Shown here one piece after another: positions 1 through 7,642 of a stretch of 34,937 nucleotides of DNA. The notes below the pieces were generated by a model that saw nothing but the letters and a program-made list of their open reading frames with translations, made no database searches and was not told where the DNA came from. The DNA is from a virus, in the IMG/VR virus record IMGVR_UViG_3300034018_000459, positions 1 through 34,937 of that record; one strand, 5' to 3'. The first letter of the stretch is position 1, and each line of letters begins with the position of its first letter. The position numbers were made by a program, and so were the translations under genes.

Positions 1-127
1 TAATAAGTTGTTTTGATGACTCCCAAAATTCTCTTTTATCCTTGAGCTCTGCTTGCAGAATTTGCAGTGCCACGCATACCGGCATGCCTCTCTCAATCAC
101 ATACCAAGCGGCAACCTTAACCAGTCT
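1..127. repeat. Left copy of 127-bp terminal direct repeat
   Basis: Bases 1-127 are identical to 34811-34937. The length equals a common maximum assembler k-mer, so this most likely marks a circular contig and not a packaged terminal repeat. Joining at the repeat gives a 34810-bp circle and restores an intact 59-aa gene across the junction. Confidence 0.95.
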
Positions 128-151
128 CTCATCCGCTTGCTGATCTGTCAT
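1..151 (-). CDS. 59-aa unknown protein, 5' part (gene crosses contig ends)
   Basis: The ATG is at 151-149 and overlaps the stop of the upstream PAS-HisKA gene as ATGA, which suggests translational coupling. Reading runs off the left end of the window and continues at 34810 on the circular molecule, ending with TAA at 34784-34782. The whole protein has 59 residues, begins MTDQQADERLVKVAAW and ends LIQDGVCI. It looks alpha-helical and charged, with no signal peptide or membrane segment. Its last 17 nt overlap the start of the spanin-like gene. I do not recognise the family. Its place in the lysis end of the operon says little about function. Confidence 0.6.
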   Translation of the reverse strand, partial: MTDQQADERLVKVAAWYVIERGMPVCVALQILQAELKDKREFWESSKQLI

Positions 152-714
152 AACTCCCGAGCTGCTTTCTTAACAAGTGCCTTGATTGCATCATCAAGCT
201 TGTTCACTGAACTATGAATCATGCCAAGCAGTTCCTTGCGATCAACATCGCTTGCGACTTGATGCTGCATGAGCATATTCACAAGGCCTGCTATGTTGGT
301 AAGTGGTTGGCGGAGCTCATGAGAAAGCATAAAGCGAAACTCCTCAAGTAGGTTCTTTTGCCGCTCATGCTCATGCGAGCTTATTGATGTAACATCGACT
401 ATCTGAATCCCGACAAAGTGTAGAGTATCATCAATCGCAAAGCAATTCCAAACATTATATCTATCGCTTGCGTTCTTCTGCCTGGTCCGAGCATACACTC
501 TTGAAGGCTCAGGAGAATGCTTGCGAGCTCTTTCAATTGCCTCAATGAAATCTTGCTTGTCACCTTCAATGCTTATGATGTCGGTGATCTTTGTCGGCTT
601 GATATGGCTGACATAGTTCTTGAAGAGCTCGTTGTTGGTGTATATCTTCCCATCACTATCAGTTACGACATAGAAGAGGTCGATTGAATGTTCTAGGATG
701 AAGAGCGAAGACAT
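148..714 (-). CDS. PAS-HisKA protein without ATPase domain (truncated sensor kinase)
   Basis: The product has 188 aa. Residues about 10-110 read as a PAS sensor domain: FYVVTDSDGKIY near the start, and a WNCFAIDD strand with a VGIQIVDVTS ending, typical of PAS before a kinase. Residues 120-185 form a HisKA (DHp) dimerisation and phosphoacceptor helix pair with a classical H-box, FMLSHELRQPLTN; the phosphoacceptor is His132. The protein stops right after the second DHp helix, so the HATPase_c domain (N, G1, F, G2 boxes) is absent and no ATPase ORF lies downstream. It cannot autophosphorylate as it stands. It could dimerise with host kinases, act as a phosphate sink, or bind response regulators; this is inference. 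It overlaps the upstream membrane-protein gene by 22 nt and the next gene by ATGA, so it is a normal operon member and not an obvious fragment. Confidence 0.85.
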   Translation of the reverse strand: MSSLFILEHSIDLFYVVTDSDGKIYTNNELFKNYVSHIKPTKITDIISIEGDKQDFIEAIERARKHSPEPSRVYARTRQKNASDRYNVWNCFAIDDTLHFVGIQIVDVTSISSHEHERQKNLLEEFRFMLSHELRQPLTNIAGLVNMLMQHQVASDVDRKELLGMIHSSVNKLDDAIKALVKKAAREL

Positions 715-1175
715 GCAGAGAGTTCGCTATAAAGGTTATTCCATGCACCCATCGAGCTCCATGCCCATTGCACTGTGAGGTAAATTGTAAAAGTCAACAG
801 CATGCCCATGATTGGCGCATCCATTGTCGGCTTATACTCGGTGAACTCAGTGCGAGGCTTAATGATTATTTTTGCCTCTGGCTTAGGAGCAAGCAAGAAT
901 GCAGATGTGCTTGGTTGAATTGTATCGCTTGCGTAGAATTGTTGCATCGGCTTTGGCTCTGGCACTGGCTCATCGGCAGCAATCTCGAAAGTTTGCCCCC
1001 ATTGATTAGTGCAATATTGCTTGCCAAAGATAGTGAATTTCTCCATTGACTTATACACAACCTGCGACTCTAGTTTAATTACATGATGATGCGTATGGAC
1101 TTTGCAGCCAATACCCACCACGCACCCTTCATCGAGTGTCGTATAAGTTGAGTCTCTTCCGTCATCCATTGTCAT
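693..1175 (-). CDS. Membrane protein of the lysis cluster
   Basis: I start the gene at ATG 1175 (MTMDDGRDS) or the near in-frame ATG at 1169, because longer upstream readings run through the holin-like gene. The product has about 160 aa. The N-terminal half is soluble and has the cluster HTHHH and two cysteines near VVGIGC. A proline-rich stretch (PVPEPKP) follows, and a hydrophobic segment around MGMLLTFTIYLTVQWAW near the C terminus could span the membrane. It sits between the holin candidate and the PAS-HisKA gene and overlaps both. A role in lysis or envelope interaction is inferred from position and membrane anchoring only. Confidence 0.6.
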   Translation of the reverse strand: MTMDDGRDSTYTTLDEGCVVGIGCKVHTHHHVIKLESQVVYKSMEKFTIFGKQYCTNQWGQTFEIAADEPVPEPKPMQQFYASDTIQPSTSAFLLAPKPEAKIIIKPRTEFTEYKPTMDAPIMGMLLTFTIYLTVQWAWSSMGAWNNLYSELSACLRSSS

Positions 1176-1365
1176 TTGCTTTTGGTATGTATCCTGCTGC
1201 GACCATTGCCGCCACAATAGCTGCAAGTGTCTCTGTTGTGATCTGCTTGAAGATAAGAGCGAAGACCGAACTAAGAATAACCAAACTGCCAATTGTTGGC
1301 CGCCAATGCTTGATGATAATATCAAGCACTTGCCTTGGCTTACTTACTTTCTTTCTTGTTGTCAT
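1162..1365 (-). CDS. Holin-like small membrane protein
   Basis: The product has 67 aa with a basic N terminus (MTTRKKVSKPRQ). It has two predicted hydrophobic helices, roughly residues 24-40 (TIGSLVILSSVFALIF) and 45-60 (TLAAIVAAMVAAGYI), and a short polar tail. Size, two-helix topology and position just downstream of the lysozyme fit a class II-type holin that would permeabilise the inner membrane and release endolysin. Small two-helix membrane proteins are not diagnostic, so this call rests mainly on context. The stop overlaps the start of the next membrane-protein gene. Confidence 0.6.
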   Translation of the reverse strand: MTTRKKVSKPRQVLDIIIKHWRPTIGSLVILSSVFALIFKQITTETLAAIVAAMVAAGYIPKANDNG

Positions 1366-1447
1366 TTCCCCACATGTGATTAAAAACGTATGATGATTTT
1401 AATTTCTCAACAAACTGCTCGAAGGTTAGATCCATTTCATCAAGCAT
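1340..1447 (-). CDS. Possible 35-aa ORF between lysozyme and holin
   Basis: An ORF starts at ATG 1447 and reads MLDEMDLTFEQFVEKLKSSY, then a short basic tail, ending at TAA 1342-1340. It fills most of the 119-bp gap between the lysozyme stop and the holin-like start and overlaps the latter by 26 nt. The acidic-amphipathic composition looks protein-like. The ORF is short and could be chance; in-frame TTG codons upstream could extend it. Confidence 0.4.
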   Translation of the reverse strand: MLDEMDLTFEQFVEKLKSSYVFNHMWGNDNKKESK

Positions 1448-1484
1448 CACAAATGGCTCTGTCTTATGCCTGAGCAAATATCTA

Positions 1485-1940
1485 TTATACAACTGCTGCA
1501 AAATATAGTTCTGCTTCTTTTTTCCTTCTTCTTACAAGGCCACGAGATACCTCACCGCCTGCCCTGTTCCACTTGGCGAACTCAGCTGCAATCTTCGGAT
1601 CTTTCGGGTTGGCTTTTACAAACCTCAACAGCTGCGACTTAGCAAGGTTGCCTGCGCCGAGGTTAAAGCAGAAACTTACAAGGGCATCGAACTGGTTCTG
1701 GTTTACCTTGGTTGTATTTAGCAGTCCAAGCACGCTGCCCTCAAACTCCTTAAGGTGATCCTTAAGCAGCTGATCAGCTTGGTCTCGGGTTATGGTCTGC
1801 CCGAGCTTCACCTTGCTGCCATCTGCATAGTATGTTGCGCCGTAGCCAATGGTAGGCACTCCTGCAGAGCAGAGGTAACTGGTAAGCCGCAAGCCCTCAA
1901 ACTCCTGTATGAGTCGGATGCCGTTGTCAGTTAATTTCAT
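1485..1940 (-). CDS. Endolysin, GH24 (T4/lambdoid-type) lysozyme
   Basis: From ATG 1940 the protein has 151 aa and starts MKLTDNGIRLIQEFEGLRL, the usual N terminus of RrrD-like phage lysozymes; a longer reading from 1979 adds 13 unrelated residues. The catalytic Glu is E15 in EFEGLR, followed by GVPTIGYGAT with the conserved active-site Thr, the FDALVSFCFNLG helix, and RRRKKEAELY near the C terminus. It hydrolyses the N-acetylmuramic acid to N-acetylglucosamine bond of peptidoglycan. I see no signal peptide or SAR segment, so it should need the holin. The start overlaps the upstream structural gene by 14 nt. Confidence 0.93.
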   Translation of the reverse strand: MKLTDNGIRLIQEFEGLRLTSYLCSAGVPTIGYGATYYADGSKVKLGQTITRDQADQLLKDHLKEFEGSVLGLLNTTKVNQNQFDALVSFCFNLGAGNLAKSQLLRFVKANPKDPKIAAEFAKWNRAGGEVSRGLVRRRKKEAELYFAAVV

Positions 1941-2421
1941 ATTGGAAAATAGCGTGGCAAGTTCCTGATGCTGTAACAAGTGAGGTATCTTCTGACCCCA
2001 TTACAATTCTCCCTTGTGTAGTACTTGCTGATCTTACTGCACCATTAAATTGCTTGGTAATATTGCTTGAAGATAATGAACCAGAAGGGCCACCAGTTGT
2101 TGTTGCAAAAGGTAAAGTAAATTGAACACTACCAATATTATCGCTTGAAAAATCAACCTCAATGTTTAAAGATATTGAGCAAGTTACAAGATTGCCAACT
2201 CTTGAATAAAATGCAGCACTTGAAGTAACATCTATAACAGCCCCACCAAATGTACTAAATGTCGGTGTCCAAGTTCCGCTACTTAGAATGTTCCCAAGTT
2301 CAATCTGCTTTGATGTTCCTTCAGGTGATTGCGATGTGTCGCTCACATCTACGATATATAATAAGTCTGCATCAACCGCTGTGGTCAATGTTCCTAAGTC
2401 GGTAATTTTTACTCCTGCCAT
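1927..2421 (-). CDS. Tail fibre-associated structural protein
   Basis: I start at ATG 2421, giving 164 aa beginning MAGVKITDLGTLTTAVDADL; the reading from 2472 would overlap the upstream gene further. The N-terminal block (ITDLGTL, DLLYIVDVSD, a GTSKQI-type motif) is a pattern I know from capsid-distal tail proteins of phages, where it caps a beta-rich domain. The rest is Ser/Thr-rich beta sequence with a WTPTFSTFGG motif. It follows the receptor-binding gene cluster and precedes the lysozyme. A tail fibre or tip decoration role is inferred. Confidence 0.55.
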   Translation of the reverse strand: MAGVKITDLGTLTTAVDADLLYIVDVSDTSQSPEGTSKQIELGNILSSGTWTPTFSTFGGAVIDVTSSAAFYSRVGNLVTCSISLNIEVDFSSDNIGSVQFTLPFATTTGGPSGSLSSSNITKQFNGAVRSASTTQGRIVMGSEDTSLVTASGTCHAIFQYEIN

Positions 2422-2615
2422 GATTCGAATATTATAGGTTTGTAAGTTATCAAAGGTAAGGCTTTCACCCAATCAATTGAGCACTGCTCAACTTCTTCGA
2501 TGCTGATTATATGATTGCCGTCAGCATCCATGATTGGGTTAAAGTAATTGTCGGGCATGAACTGTATGCCAATAAGGCTCTGAGCCTCTTCGTATGTGAG
2601 TAGGTAAACTTTCAT
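2409..2615 (-). CDS. Small protein, possible fibre chaperone or accessory
   Basis: The product has 68 aa beginning MKVYLLTYEEAQSLIG and is mixed alpha/beta with no membrane segment. The ATG at 2615 overlaps the stop of the preceding LamG-like protein as TAATG, and the end overlaps the next gene. Small genes embedded in tail-fibre clusters often encode fibre assembly factors, but nothing in the sequence proves that here. Confidence 0.6.
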   Translation of the reverse strand: MKVYLLTYEEAQSLIGIQFMPDNYFNPIMDADGNHIISIEEVEQCSIDWVKALPLITYKPIIFESWQE

Positions 2616-3379
2616 TACACTTGGCGGGATAAGGTTGTTTGGAATGCTTGTACTGAGGTGTACAATGATGCTACTTCAGTAGGATTCAATCCGATTCCGA
2701 TAGTTGCAAAAGCTAATTGTCTATTAGTGTATAAGATATTTGCTCCTCCCATTCTTCCAATGTTAAGTGTAGAAATGTTAGGGCTTATAACAACAGCAGA
2801 TGTATTTAATTGAATTCCATTTTTAAACAATCTTGATGTGTTGCTTATAATCGTTCCAGTAAAAAATCCTAATGCCGAGCCAGTTGATGCAACAGCAGGA
2901 TTTCCAAATCCAGCAGTTGGTGAATTTGTACTCGTTAAACCAGCACTGATATAATATCTATCTGCTGCGGTATTTCCAGCACCTAAGTCTACTGATTGTG
3001 CAGTAGCTAAATTGCTTCTTGAATAAATTGATAAATGCCCTGATGCAATTGGATTTGTGTTATAGAATGTATTAGCAAATGTATTTAATGCGTTACCTAA
3101 AATCCCATTTGCCGAGTGAGTCCAACCACCACTAAATGTCAAGTAAAATGCTGCAGTTAATGGTCTCGGGTCTTTCAAATTCCAGCGATGGCTCGATGCG
3201 CTTCCGCCTACCATCGGATAAATCGCATTCATCTTTGCCCAAGTACCATTGTTTTTCATCGATGTAACCAATGTGCAAATGGCAGATGTAATTGTGGCAT
3301 CAGTAATTCCTGACGCACTTAGGAATGCCACCGCATCAGGGTCACATCCATAAGAATATGGGTTGACTAAAAAACTCAT
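2615..3379 (-). CDS. LamG/concanavalin-like tail tip protein
   Basis: The product has 254 aa and starts MSFLVNPYSYGCDPDAVAFL. An N-terminal helical stretch (residues 15-60) with TWAKMNAIYPMVGG is followed by a Gly/Ser/Asn-rich beta region. The latter has features of a LamG or concanavalin-type jelly roll (LTFSGGWTHS, a RLFKNGIQL strand, LNIGRM, RQLAFATIGIGL). Proteins of this form are common beside tail fibres in Bacteroidota phages and are probable glycan-binding or receptor-binding parts. ATGA overlap with the large fibre gene supports co-translation. Confidence 0.6.
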   Translation of the reverse strand: MSFLVNPYSYGCDPDAVAFLSASGITDATITSAICTLVTSMKNNGTWAKMNAIYPMVGGSASSHRWNLKDPRPLTAAFYLTFSGGWTHSANGILGNALNTFANTFYNTNPIASGHLSIYSRSNLATAQSVDLGAGNTAADRYYISAGLTSTNSPTAGFGNPAVASTGSALGFFTGTIISNTSRLFKNGIQLNTSAVVISPNISTLNIGRMGGANILYTNRQLAFATIGIGLNPTEVASLYTSVQAFQTTLSRQV

Positions 3380-6057
3380 GCGTAGTTTCCGATTAACATA
3401 ACCTTCAATCCTTTTGCAGTACCATCACCAATCTGGTCTATGTCGATTGTAATCTGGGCATCATCGGCAAGTGCCGTGTCACTTATCACTGGAGGAGTGG
3501 CAGCCGTTGTGCTTGTTGTTTCAGTATTGTCGATTGTCAGCTTAGTGCTTAGAATGCTTGCACCGCCTTCGTTTATGTCAACAGTGAAGATGCTGCCACT
3601 TGCTTGAGCCGTTGTAAGTGATGCTCTTACCGCTGTTAGTGTCACCGCTCTTGGCATTCTAAAAGTAATCTTTGCCGTTCCTGCTGTCAGCGCAGTGGTC
3701 TCATCGGATGCTGCAACAACTAACTCGAACGGAGTTGCAAGATTGCCGCTTCCAAGTATCGAAGTGGAGTTGATTGTCTTGATGTTTACACCACTCGACA
3801 AAGCATCTTGCTTGCCGTTGAATGTTGTCCAATCAGCTGTGCTTAGCGCACCTCTATTGGCAGCACTTGCCGTTGGTAGGTTAAAGGTGTGAGTATCTGT
3901 TGCAGATGATATTCCAAAGTCAGTGCCCGATGTTCCAACTGCTAAGTTTTGCACTTGAGCCGTTAAGCCGTTAAGCGCATTGATGCCAGTGGAGAAAGTC
4001 GTAATGACTTGGCAAAGGTGATTGTCTTCTGTGTGCAGTGTGATTGTCTTGCTGCTATGTATCACGTACACTCTTACTGCAAGCCTATCAGCTGCAAGAA
4101 GTACTGTGCTTGGTACTGCAACCGCCGTTGTGTATAGGTCAATCTGAGTGCCATTGGTGATGAACTCAGGATTTGCAGAGCTTGATGCAAGCAGTGTCAA
4201 TGTTCCTGCGCTAAGCTTGTAAAGCTCAATGTAGAATCTTGGTGTACCTCCGTTGCTATTTGCACTAAAGTACATTTCGAAGTTCCAATTTCCTGCGGGA
4301 ATAGCCAACTGATTAGGTACACTCGCATCGGTAATGAAAGACTGAATGTAACCATCGGCATTGATAGTGAAGTCTGTTCCTGCTCCAATTACTGGAGTGC
4401 CGCTCATCTGCTTAAATGCCACACCTCCAAGTGTACCTTGAGCAACAGATCCGTTGAGGTAGTAGCTAACACTTGAACCTCCTCCGCTTGATGTCGGAAA
4501 GTTTGCAAGTTGACCATCACCTCTGATGTATTGCGTTGAAAGCCCTGCCGCTGCCACCGCTAATGTTCCGCTTGTGGTTACTGGGTTGCCAGTGACAGAA
4601 AATGCAGCAGGCATCGTAAGGTCTACCGATGTAACAGTGCCCGTTGGCAATGTAGGGAATGGAGTCGGTGTTCCAGTGCCATCAAGGTAGTCCGCATTTG
4701 TTCCTGTCGGCACATCAAACTTGCCATCGAAGGTGTTCCAATCTGTTGAGGTTAGATATCCGTCAGTGCTGCCATCAGCTTGAGTGATGCTGATATCTGG
4801 AGTTGCTCCTCCGCTTGATGCGATTGGTGCAGTACCGCTTACCGATGTAACTCCACCAACTGTTACAACTGCCCAAACAGCTGCACCGATTGTATCATCA
4901 GAGCATAGGTAAACAGTTCCATCATCCAAGCTCCAACGTGAACCAACTACAAATCCCTTGGAGCTGTCATCAGTTACTTGAGGTACTGATGTAAAGTTGT
5001 GAGTCACATCGCGAATGGTGAAGCCGTCTTGCTGCATGTAGTACAATCGACCTGCTTCCCATTTAAGCTCATAACTTATTGAGCATATTTGCGCTGTGCC
5101 CTTCGCTCCGCCATTGCCTGCATCGGTAGTTCCTTTGCGAAAGAATGCGCCGTTGTCAAAGGATAGCCCTGCGCTTCCAGTGAATGCAATGTCATTGGTT
5201 GTGCTGTTGCCTTCGTCGGTAACTTCCTGCAAGTCGGGTGTCGTACCACTTCCGCCTGGCACATTTACCTCGACCACTCCAGGTGATGTGAGTGATGCTG
5301 TAACTCCTGCGCCTGTGAAGTTTAAAGTTGTTGTGTTTGTGCTTACGTTAGTGCCTTCCTCTTTGGTGATTAGCGGAGTTCCGCCACCACCACCTATTGC
5401 CACCAATGGATCTGCTTCTGTTCCGTTGCCGGTGATAGTCACCCCATCAACAGCAACCTCCGTCAAGCATGGTGTGCAAGGTTGAAAGTCAGGAAGCGGA
5501 ATGTCACCCGTTGCACAGATGTCATAGCAGCCATCTTCTGTGGTTGTGATCACTTGGATGTCGAAGTCCACAGTAACACAAGCAAACTCGTAGTTGGCTG
5601 TTAATGTTTTAATCTCGTTAATGTAACCGCTAGGAATTACTTCGTAATTAATCACTCCAAGGTTCTGCTTGAATTGTGGATCAGTGCCACTAGTCAGCTT
5701 GTAGATTCTTGAAGCAAGCCAGTCCTGAGCATCATCTCCATCGCATGGCAGATGGCTCTTGCGAACCACAGCATAAGCAGTCAGCGGAAAAGAGGTGACG
5801 TACAACTGCTTGCAGCCACTCATCTTGTAAGCATCCGTCTTTGCAACAGTCACCTTGCCTCTCTTTGCCCAGAACAATGTGCCTTGCTTTGCATCGAAGT
5901 TAGTAACTACCTCCGCTTGACCATTGCCGATGTAGTGCACCCAAGCCTTCTCGTTGCCGTTTGCATTAAGCTCGCAAAGTCCAAACTGCTTGTCAAAGAT
6001 ATTGGCTACCTCAACACGTTGGTTGAGCCGCTCGATGATGGTCTTAAGTAAATTCAT
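3376..6057 (-). CDS. Large tail fibre protein
   Basis: The product has 893 aa. The first about 200 residues form a distinct N-terminal domain likely to attach to the tail. A glycine hinge (GGGGGTP) follows, then a long repetitive Ser/Thr/Gly-rich shaft. Recurring elements include GTVTSVDL, a PVTTSGTLAV type element, LTSTDWNTFDGK and its near copy LSTADWTTFNGKQ, all typical of trimeric phage fibre shafts. The C terminus (about residues 790-893) is a compact beta domain. The fibre probably determines host recognition. Internal repeats make this the most likely place for misassembly or recombination. It is followed by two smaller tail-tip genes. Confidence 0.8.
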   Translation of the reverse strand: MNLLKTIIERLNQRVEVANIFDKQFGLCELNANGNEKAWVHYIGNGQAEVVTNFDAKQGTLFWAKRGKVTVAKTDAYKMSGCKQLYVTSFPLTAYAVVRKSHLPCDGDDAQDWLASRIYKLTSGTDPQFKQNLGVINYEVIPSGYINEIKTLTANYEFACVTVDFDIQVITTTEDGCYDICATGDIPLPDFQPCTPCLTEVAVDGVTITGNGTEADPLVAIGGGGGTPLITKEEGTNVSTNTTTLNFTGAGVTASLTSPGVVEVNVPGGSGTTPDLQEVTDEGNSTTNDIAFTGSAGLSFDNGAFFRKGTTDAGNGGAKGTAQICSISYELKWEAGRLYYMQQDGFTIRDVTHNFTSVPQVTDDSSKGFVVGSRWSLDDGTVYLCSDDTIGAAVWAVVTVGGVTSVSGTAPIASSGGATPDISITQADGSTDGYLTSTDWNTFDGKFDVPTGTNADYLDGTGTPTPFPTLPTGTVTSVDLTMPAAFSVTGNPVTTSGTLAVAAAGLSTQYIRGDGQLANFPTSSGGGSSVSYYLNGSVAQGTLGGVAFKQMSGTPVIGAGTDFTINADGYIQSFITDASVPNQLAIPAGNWNFEMYFSANSNGGTPRFYIELYKLSAGTLTLLASSSANPEFITNGTQIDLYTTAVAVPSTVLLAADRLAVRVYVIHSSKTITLHTEDNHLCQVITTFSTGINALNGLTAQVQNLAVGTSGTDFGISSATDTHTFNLPTASAANRGALSTADWTTFNGKQDALSSGVNIKTINSTSILGSGNLATPFELVVAASDETTALTAGTAKITFRMPRAVTLTAVRASLTTAQASGSIFTVDINEGGASILSTKLTIDNTETTSTTAATPPVISDTALADDAQITIDIDQIGDGTAKGLKVMLIGNYA

Positions 6058-6515
6058 GGTTTGCTTATCTGATTTGATATTTGCTCAACAAGTAAGTCTG
6101 CATGGAGTTGCAACATTCTATCTTGCTCCTCTTTTGTTGGTTTAAATATTGTGCCGTAAAGTTTCTCAAGTCCTGCCACCTTTCCTGCTTCATCTGCAAC
6201 AGTGTAAATGGCTGTGTCAAATCCTTCCAAAATAACTGTTGTTTGGTCTGTTGCAAATGACCTCTTTAAAAATCCTGTGAGCTCCAAAGGTGGTCGGCCA
6301 TTCTTTGCTTTTAACTTTGCGTATGCAGGAGAATATGGAACAGTTGGAAGTGAATCGCCTGCTTGATTTTTACCTCCATTTTTTCCAGTGCCAAAGATTC
6401 GAATATACATTTCACGGCGCATATCAAGCACTGCAAAATACAAAGGAGTAAAGCCAGAACTCCATTCGGAGAACAGCCCGTCAATTCTTTCGCTTATCTC
6501 CTTTGGTGTAGCCAT
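6054..6515 (-). CDS. Head-tail or tail-completion protein (HK97 gp10/gpG-like)
   Basis: I start at ATG 6515 (MATPKEISERIDG), which overlaps the upstream stop as TAATG. The product has 153 aa. An N-terminal helical part is followed by PYSPAYAKLKAKNGRPPLELTGFLKRSF, split here by a short linker, the pattern of phage virion-morphogenesis or tail-completion proteins in which a Y-S-P-x-Y and L-T-G-x-L motif precede a beta sheet. It would act at the neck or tail terminator. The family is assigned from motif memory only; the late position next to the fibres is unusual for this protein. Confidence 0.5.
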   Translation of the reverse strand: MATPKEISERIDGLFSEWSSGFTPLYFAVLDMRREMYIRIFGTGKNGGKNQAGDSLPTVPYSPAYAKLKAKNGRPPLELTGFLKRSFATDQTTVILEGFDTAIYTVADEAGKVAGLEKLYGTIFKPTKEEQDRMLQLHADLLVEQISNQISKP

Positions 6516-7561
6516 TATGGAAGTGCTGTGACGTACTTCATATTTCTTCTGCAATCAAAGCACGTATTGTCGCTTGGCAGTCGCATGTTCTGCAACATCG
6601 CCGTGAGCTCTTCGCTGTATCTCGTTGCTGCTATATCGCGCCCTGCAATCATTCCATCGTTGGCATCGGCAGTTGCAAATGGCTTGCTTCCTATGTTGAT
6701 GCTGACAGTTGTATTGACACGCTGATTTGGTGACACGCTCAACCCGTAGTTATATATCTCGACCGCCGTTGCATAAGCAAGCGGCATCGCCATCAATCCT
6801 CCAATCGAGCACAGCCAAGCTTCACGATCGCAGTTGACATTATAAACTAAGCTCATCCCTTGCGTGTACTTCTTTGACTTGGAACTAATCACATCATCGC
6901 CGCTAACCGTCAACTCAATACCGACAGCATCCACGAATGGGCAGATGTGCGCACCTCTTACATTGCCTGAGCAATCGAAGCAGTGCCCCTTCTTAGGAAC
7001 CATCTTAGTGGTGTCGTATAGAGATTCATAGACAAATGCCAGATCTAACTTTCTGCGATTGGCCTTGAAGGTCTTGCCGATAAACTGCTCAACCGCTTCC
7101 GATTGGTAGAAGAAGGAATCAATCAGCTTCAAGGTGCTCATGTCGTAGACAAAAATCTCGACAGGAGTATTCATTGTATAGATGTCAATCTTAAAATTAG
7201 ACAGATAGAAGTTCAGAAAGCTTTCGGTGTTCGGGTCGATTGTGACTCTGATGCCTGTGTACTTTGCTGCACCTACTGCTAAGTCCACATTGCTTGCATT
7301 GCTCACCACTTGACCGATGCGCTTTGACTCAACAACGGTGTCGGCTTTCATCATCGGTGTTAGCCTTGATAAGATATCTGTTGACATCTTTCGCCAAGCG
7401 AATGCTCGCTTTGCTTCAAACAATTCAACTCCGCTGTTGTATTGGTCAGTAATTAGCTGCCCGAGTAAAGTCTGATTAATGCCGAGATCATCGATGTAAA
7501 GCCCAGTTGTTGGCTCTGGTCTGTCGCACCCCTGAAGACCGAGAAGAGATTCGTAGCACAT
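6515..7561 (-). CDS. Cysteine-rich structural protein of unknown role
   Basis: The product has 348 aa and is the first gene after the capsid terminator, with its own TATCTTTG motif 18 nt upstream. It has a helical N-terminal third (residues 40-90) and a beta-rich middle. Two CFDC motifs (C194/C197 and C334/C337), plus H193, C207, C244 and C251, could bind zinc or form disulfides. I do not recognise the family. Position between capsid and tail-completion genes suggests a connector, minor head or adaptor protein. Confidence 0.65.
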   Translation of the reverse strand: MCYESLLGLQGCDRPEPTTGLYIDDLGINQTLLGQLITDQYNSGVELFEAKRAFAWRKMSTDILSRLTPMMKADTVVESKRIGQVVSNASNVDLAVGAAKYTGIRVTIDPNTESFLNFYLSNFKIDIYTMNTPVEIFVYDMSTLKLIDSFFYQSEAVEQFIGKTFKANRRKLDLAFVYESLYDTTKMVPKKGHCFDCSGNVRGAHICPFVDAVGIELTVSGDDVISSKSKKYTQGMSLVYNVNCDREAWLCSIGGLMAMPLAYATAVEIYNYGLSVSPNQRVNTTVSINIGSKPFATADANDGMIAGRDIAATRYSEELTAMLQNMRLPSDNTCFDCRRNMKYVTALP

Positions 7562-7579
7562 TGGCTGTTGATTTTTTTA

Positions 7580-7587
7580 CAAAGATA
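7580..7587 (-). promoter_or_regulatory. Candidate promoter -7 element TATCTTTG
   Basis: The minus strand reads TATCTTTG, matching the Bacteroidota -7 consensus TAnnTTTG. It lies between the capsid terminator and the 348-aa gene, whose ATG begins 18 nt further on. No good -33 TTG is visible; the upstream space is the terminator hairpin. The same octamer occurs inside several genes, so this is a position-supported guess. Confidence 0.45.
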
Positions 7588-7590
7588 AAT

Positions 7591-7616
7591 AAAAAAGGAG
7601 AGGCTTGCACCTCTCC
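7591..7616 (-). terminator. Intrinsic terminator after the major capsid gene
   Basis: On the minus strand a perfect 7-bp stem GGAGAGG/CCTCTCC with a 6-nt loop is followed by TTTTTT. It lies 26 nt downstream of the capsid stop codon. Stem, loop and T-run are all directly visible. Confidence 0.85.
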
Positions 7617-7642
7617 CCGTTTTCATTGTTGCACTTAAAAGA

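Noticed and set aside
5994-6001. CAAAGATA (TATCTTTG on minus) inside the tail fibre gene, with similar matches near 1024 and 16827
   Set aside because: These lie within coding sequence without a gene start nearby; they show that the motif alone is weak evidence for a promoter.
3376-6057. Repeats in tail fibre considered as a diversity-generating retroelement target
   Set aside because: No reverse transcriptase, Avd or template repeat is found; the repeats are normal shaft motifs.
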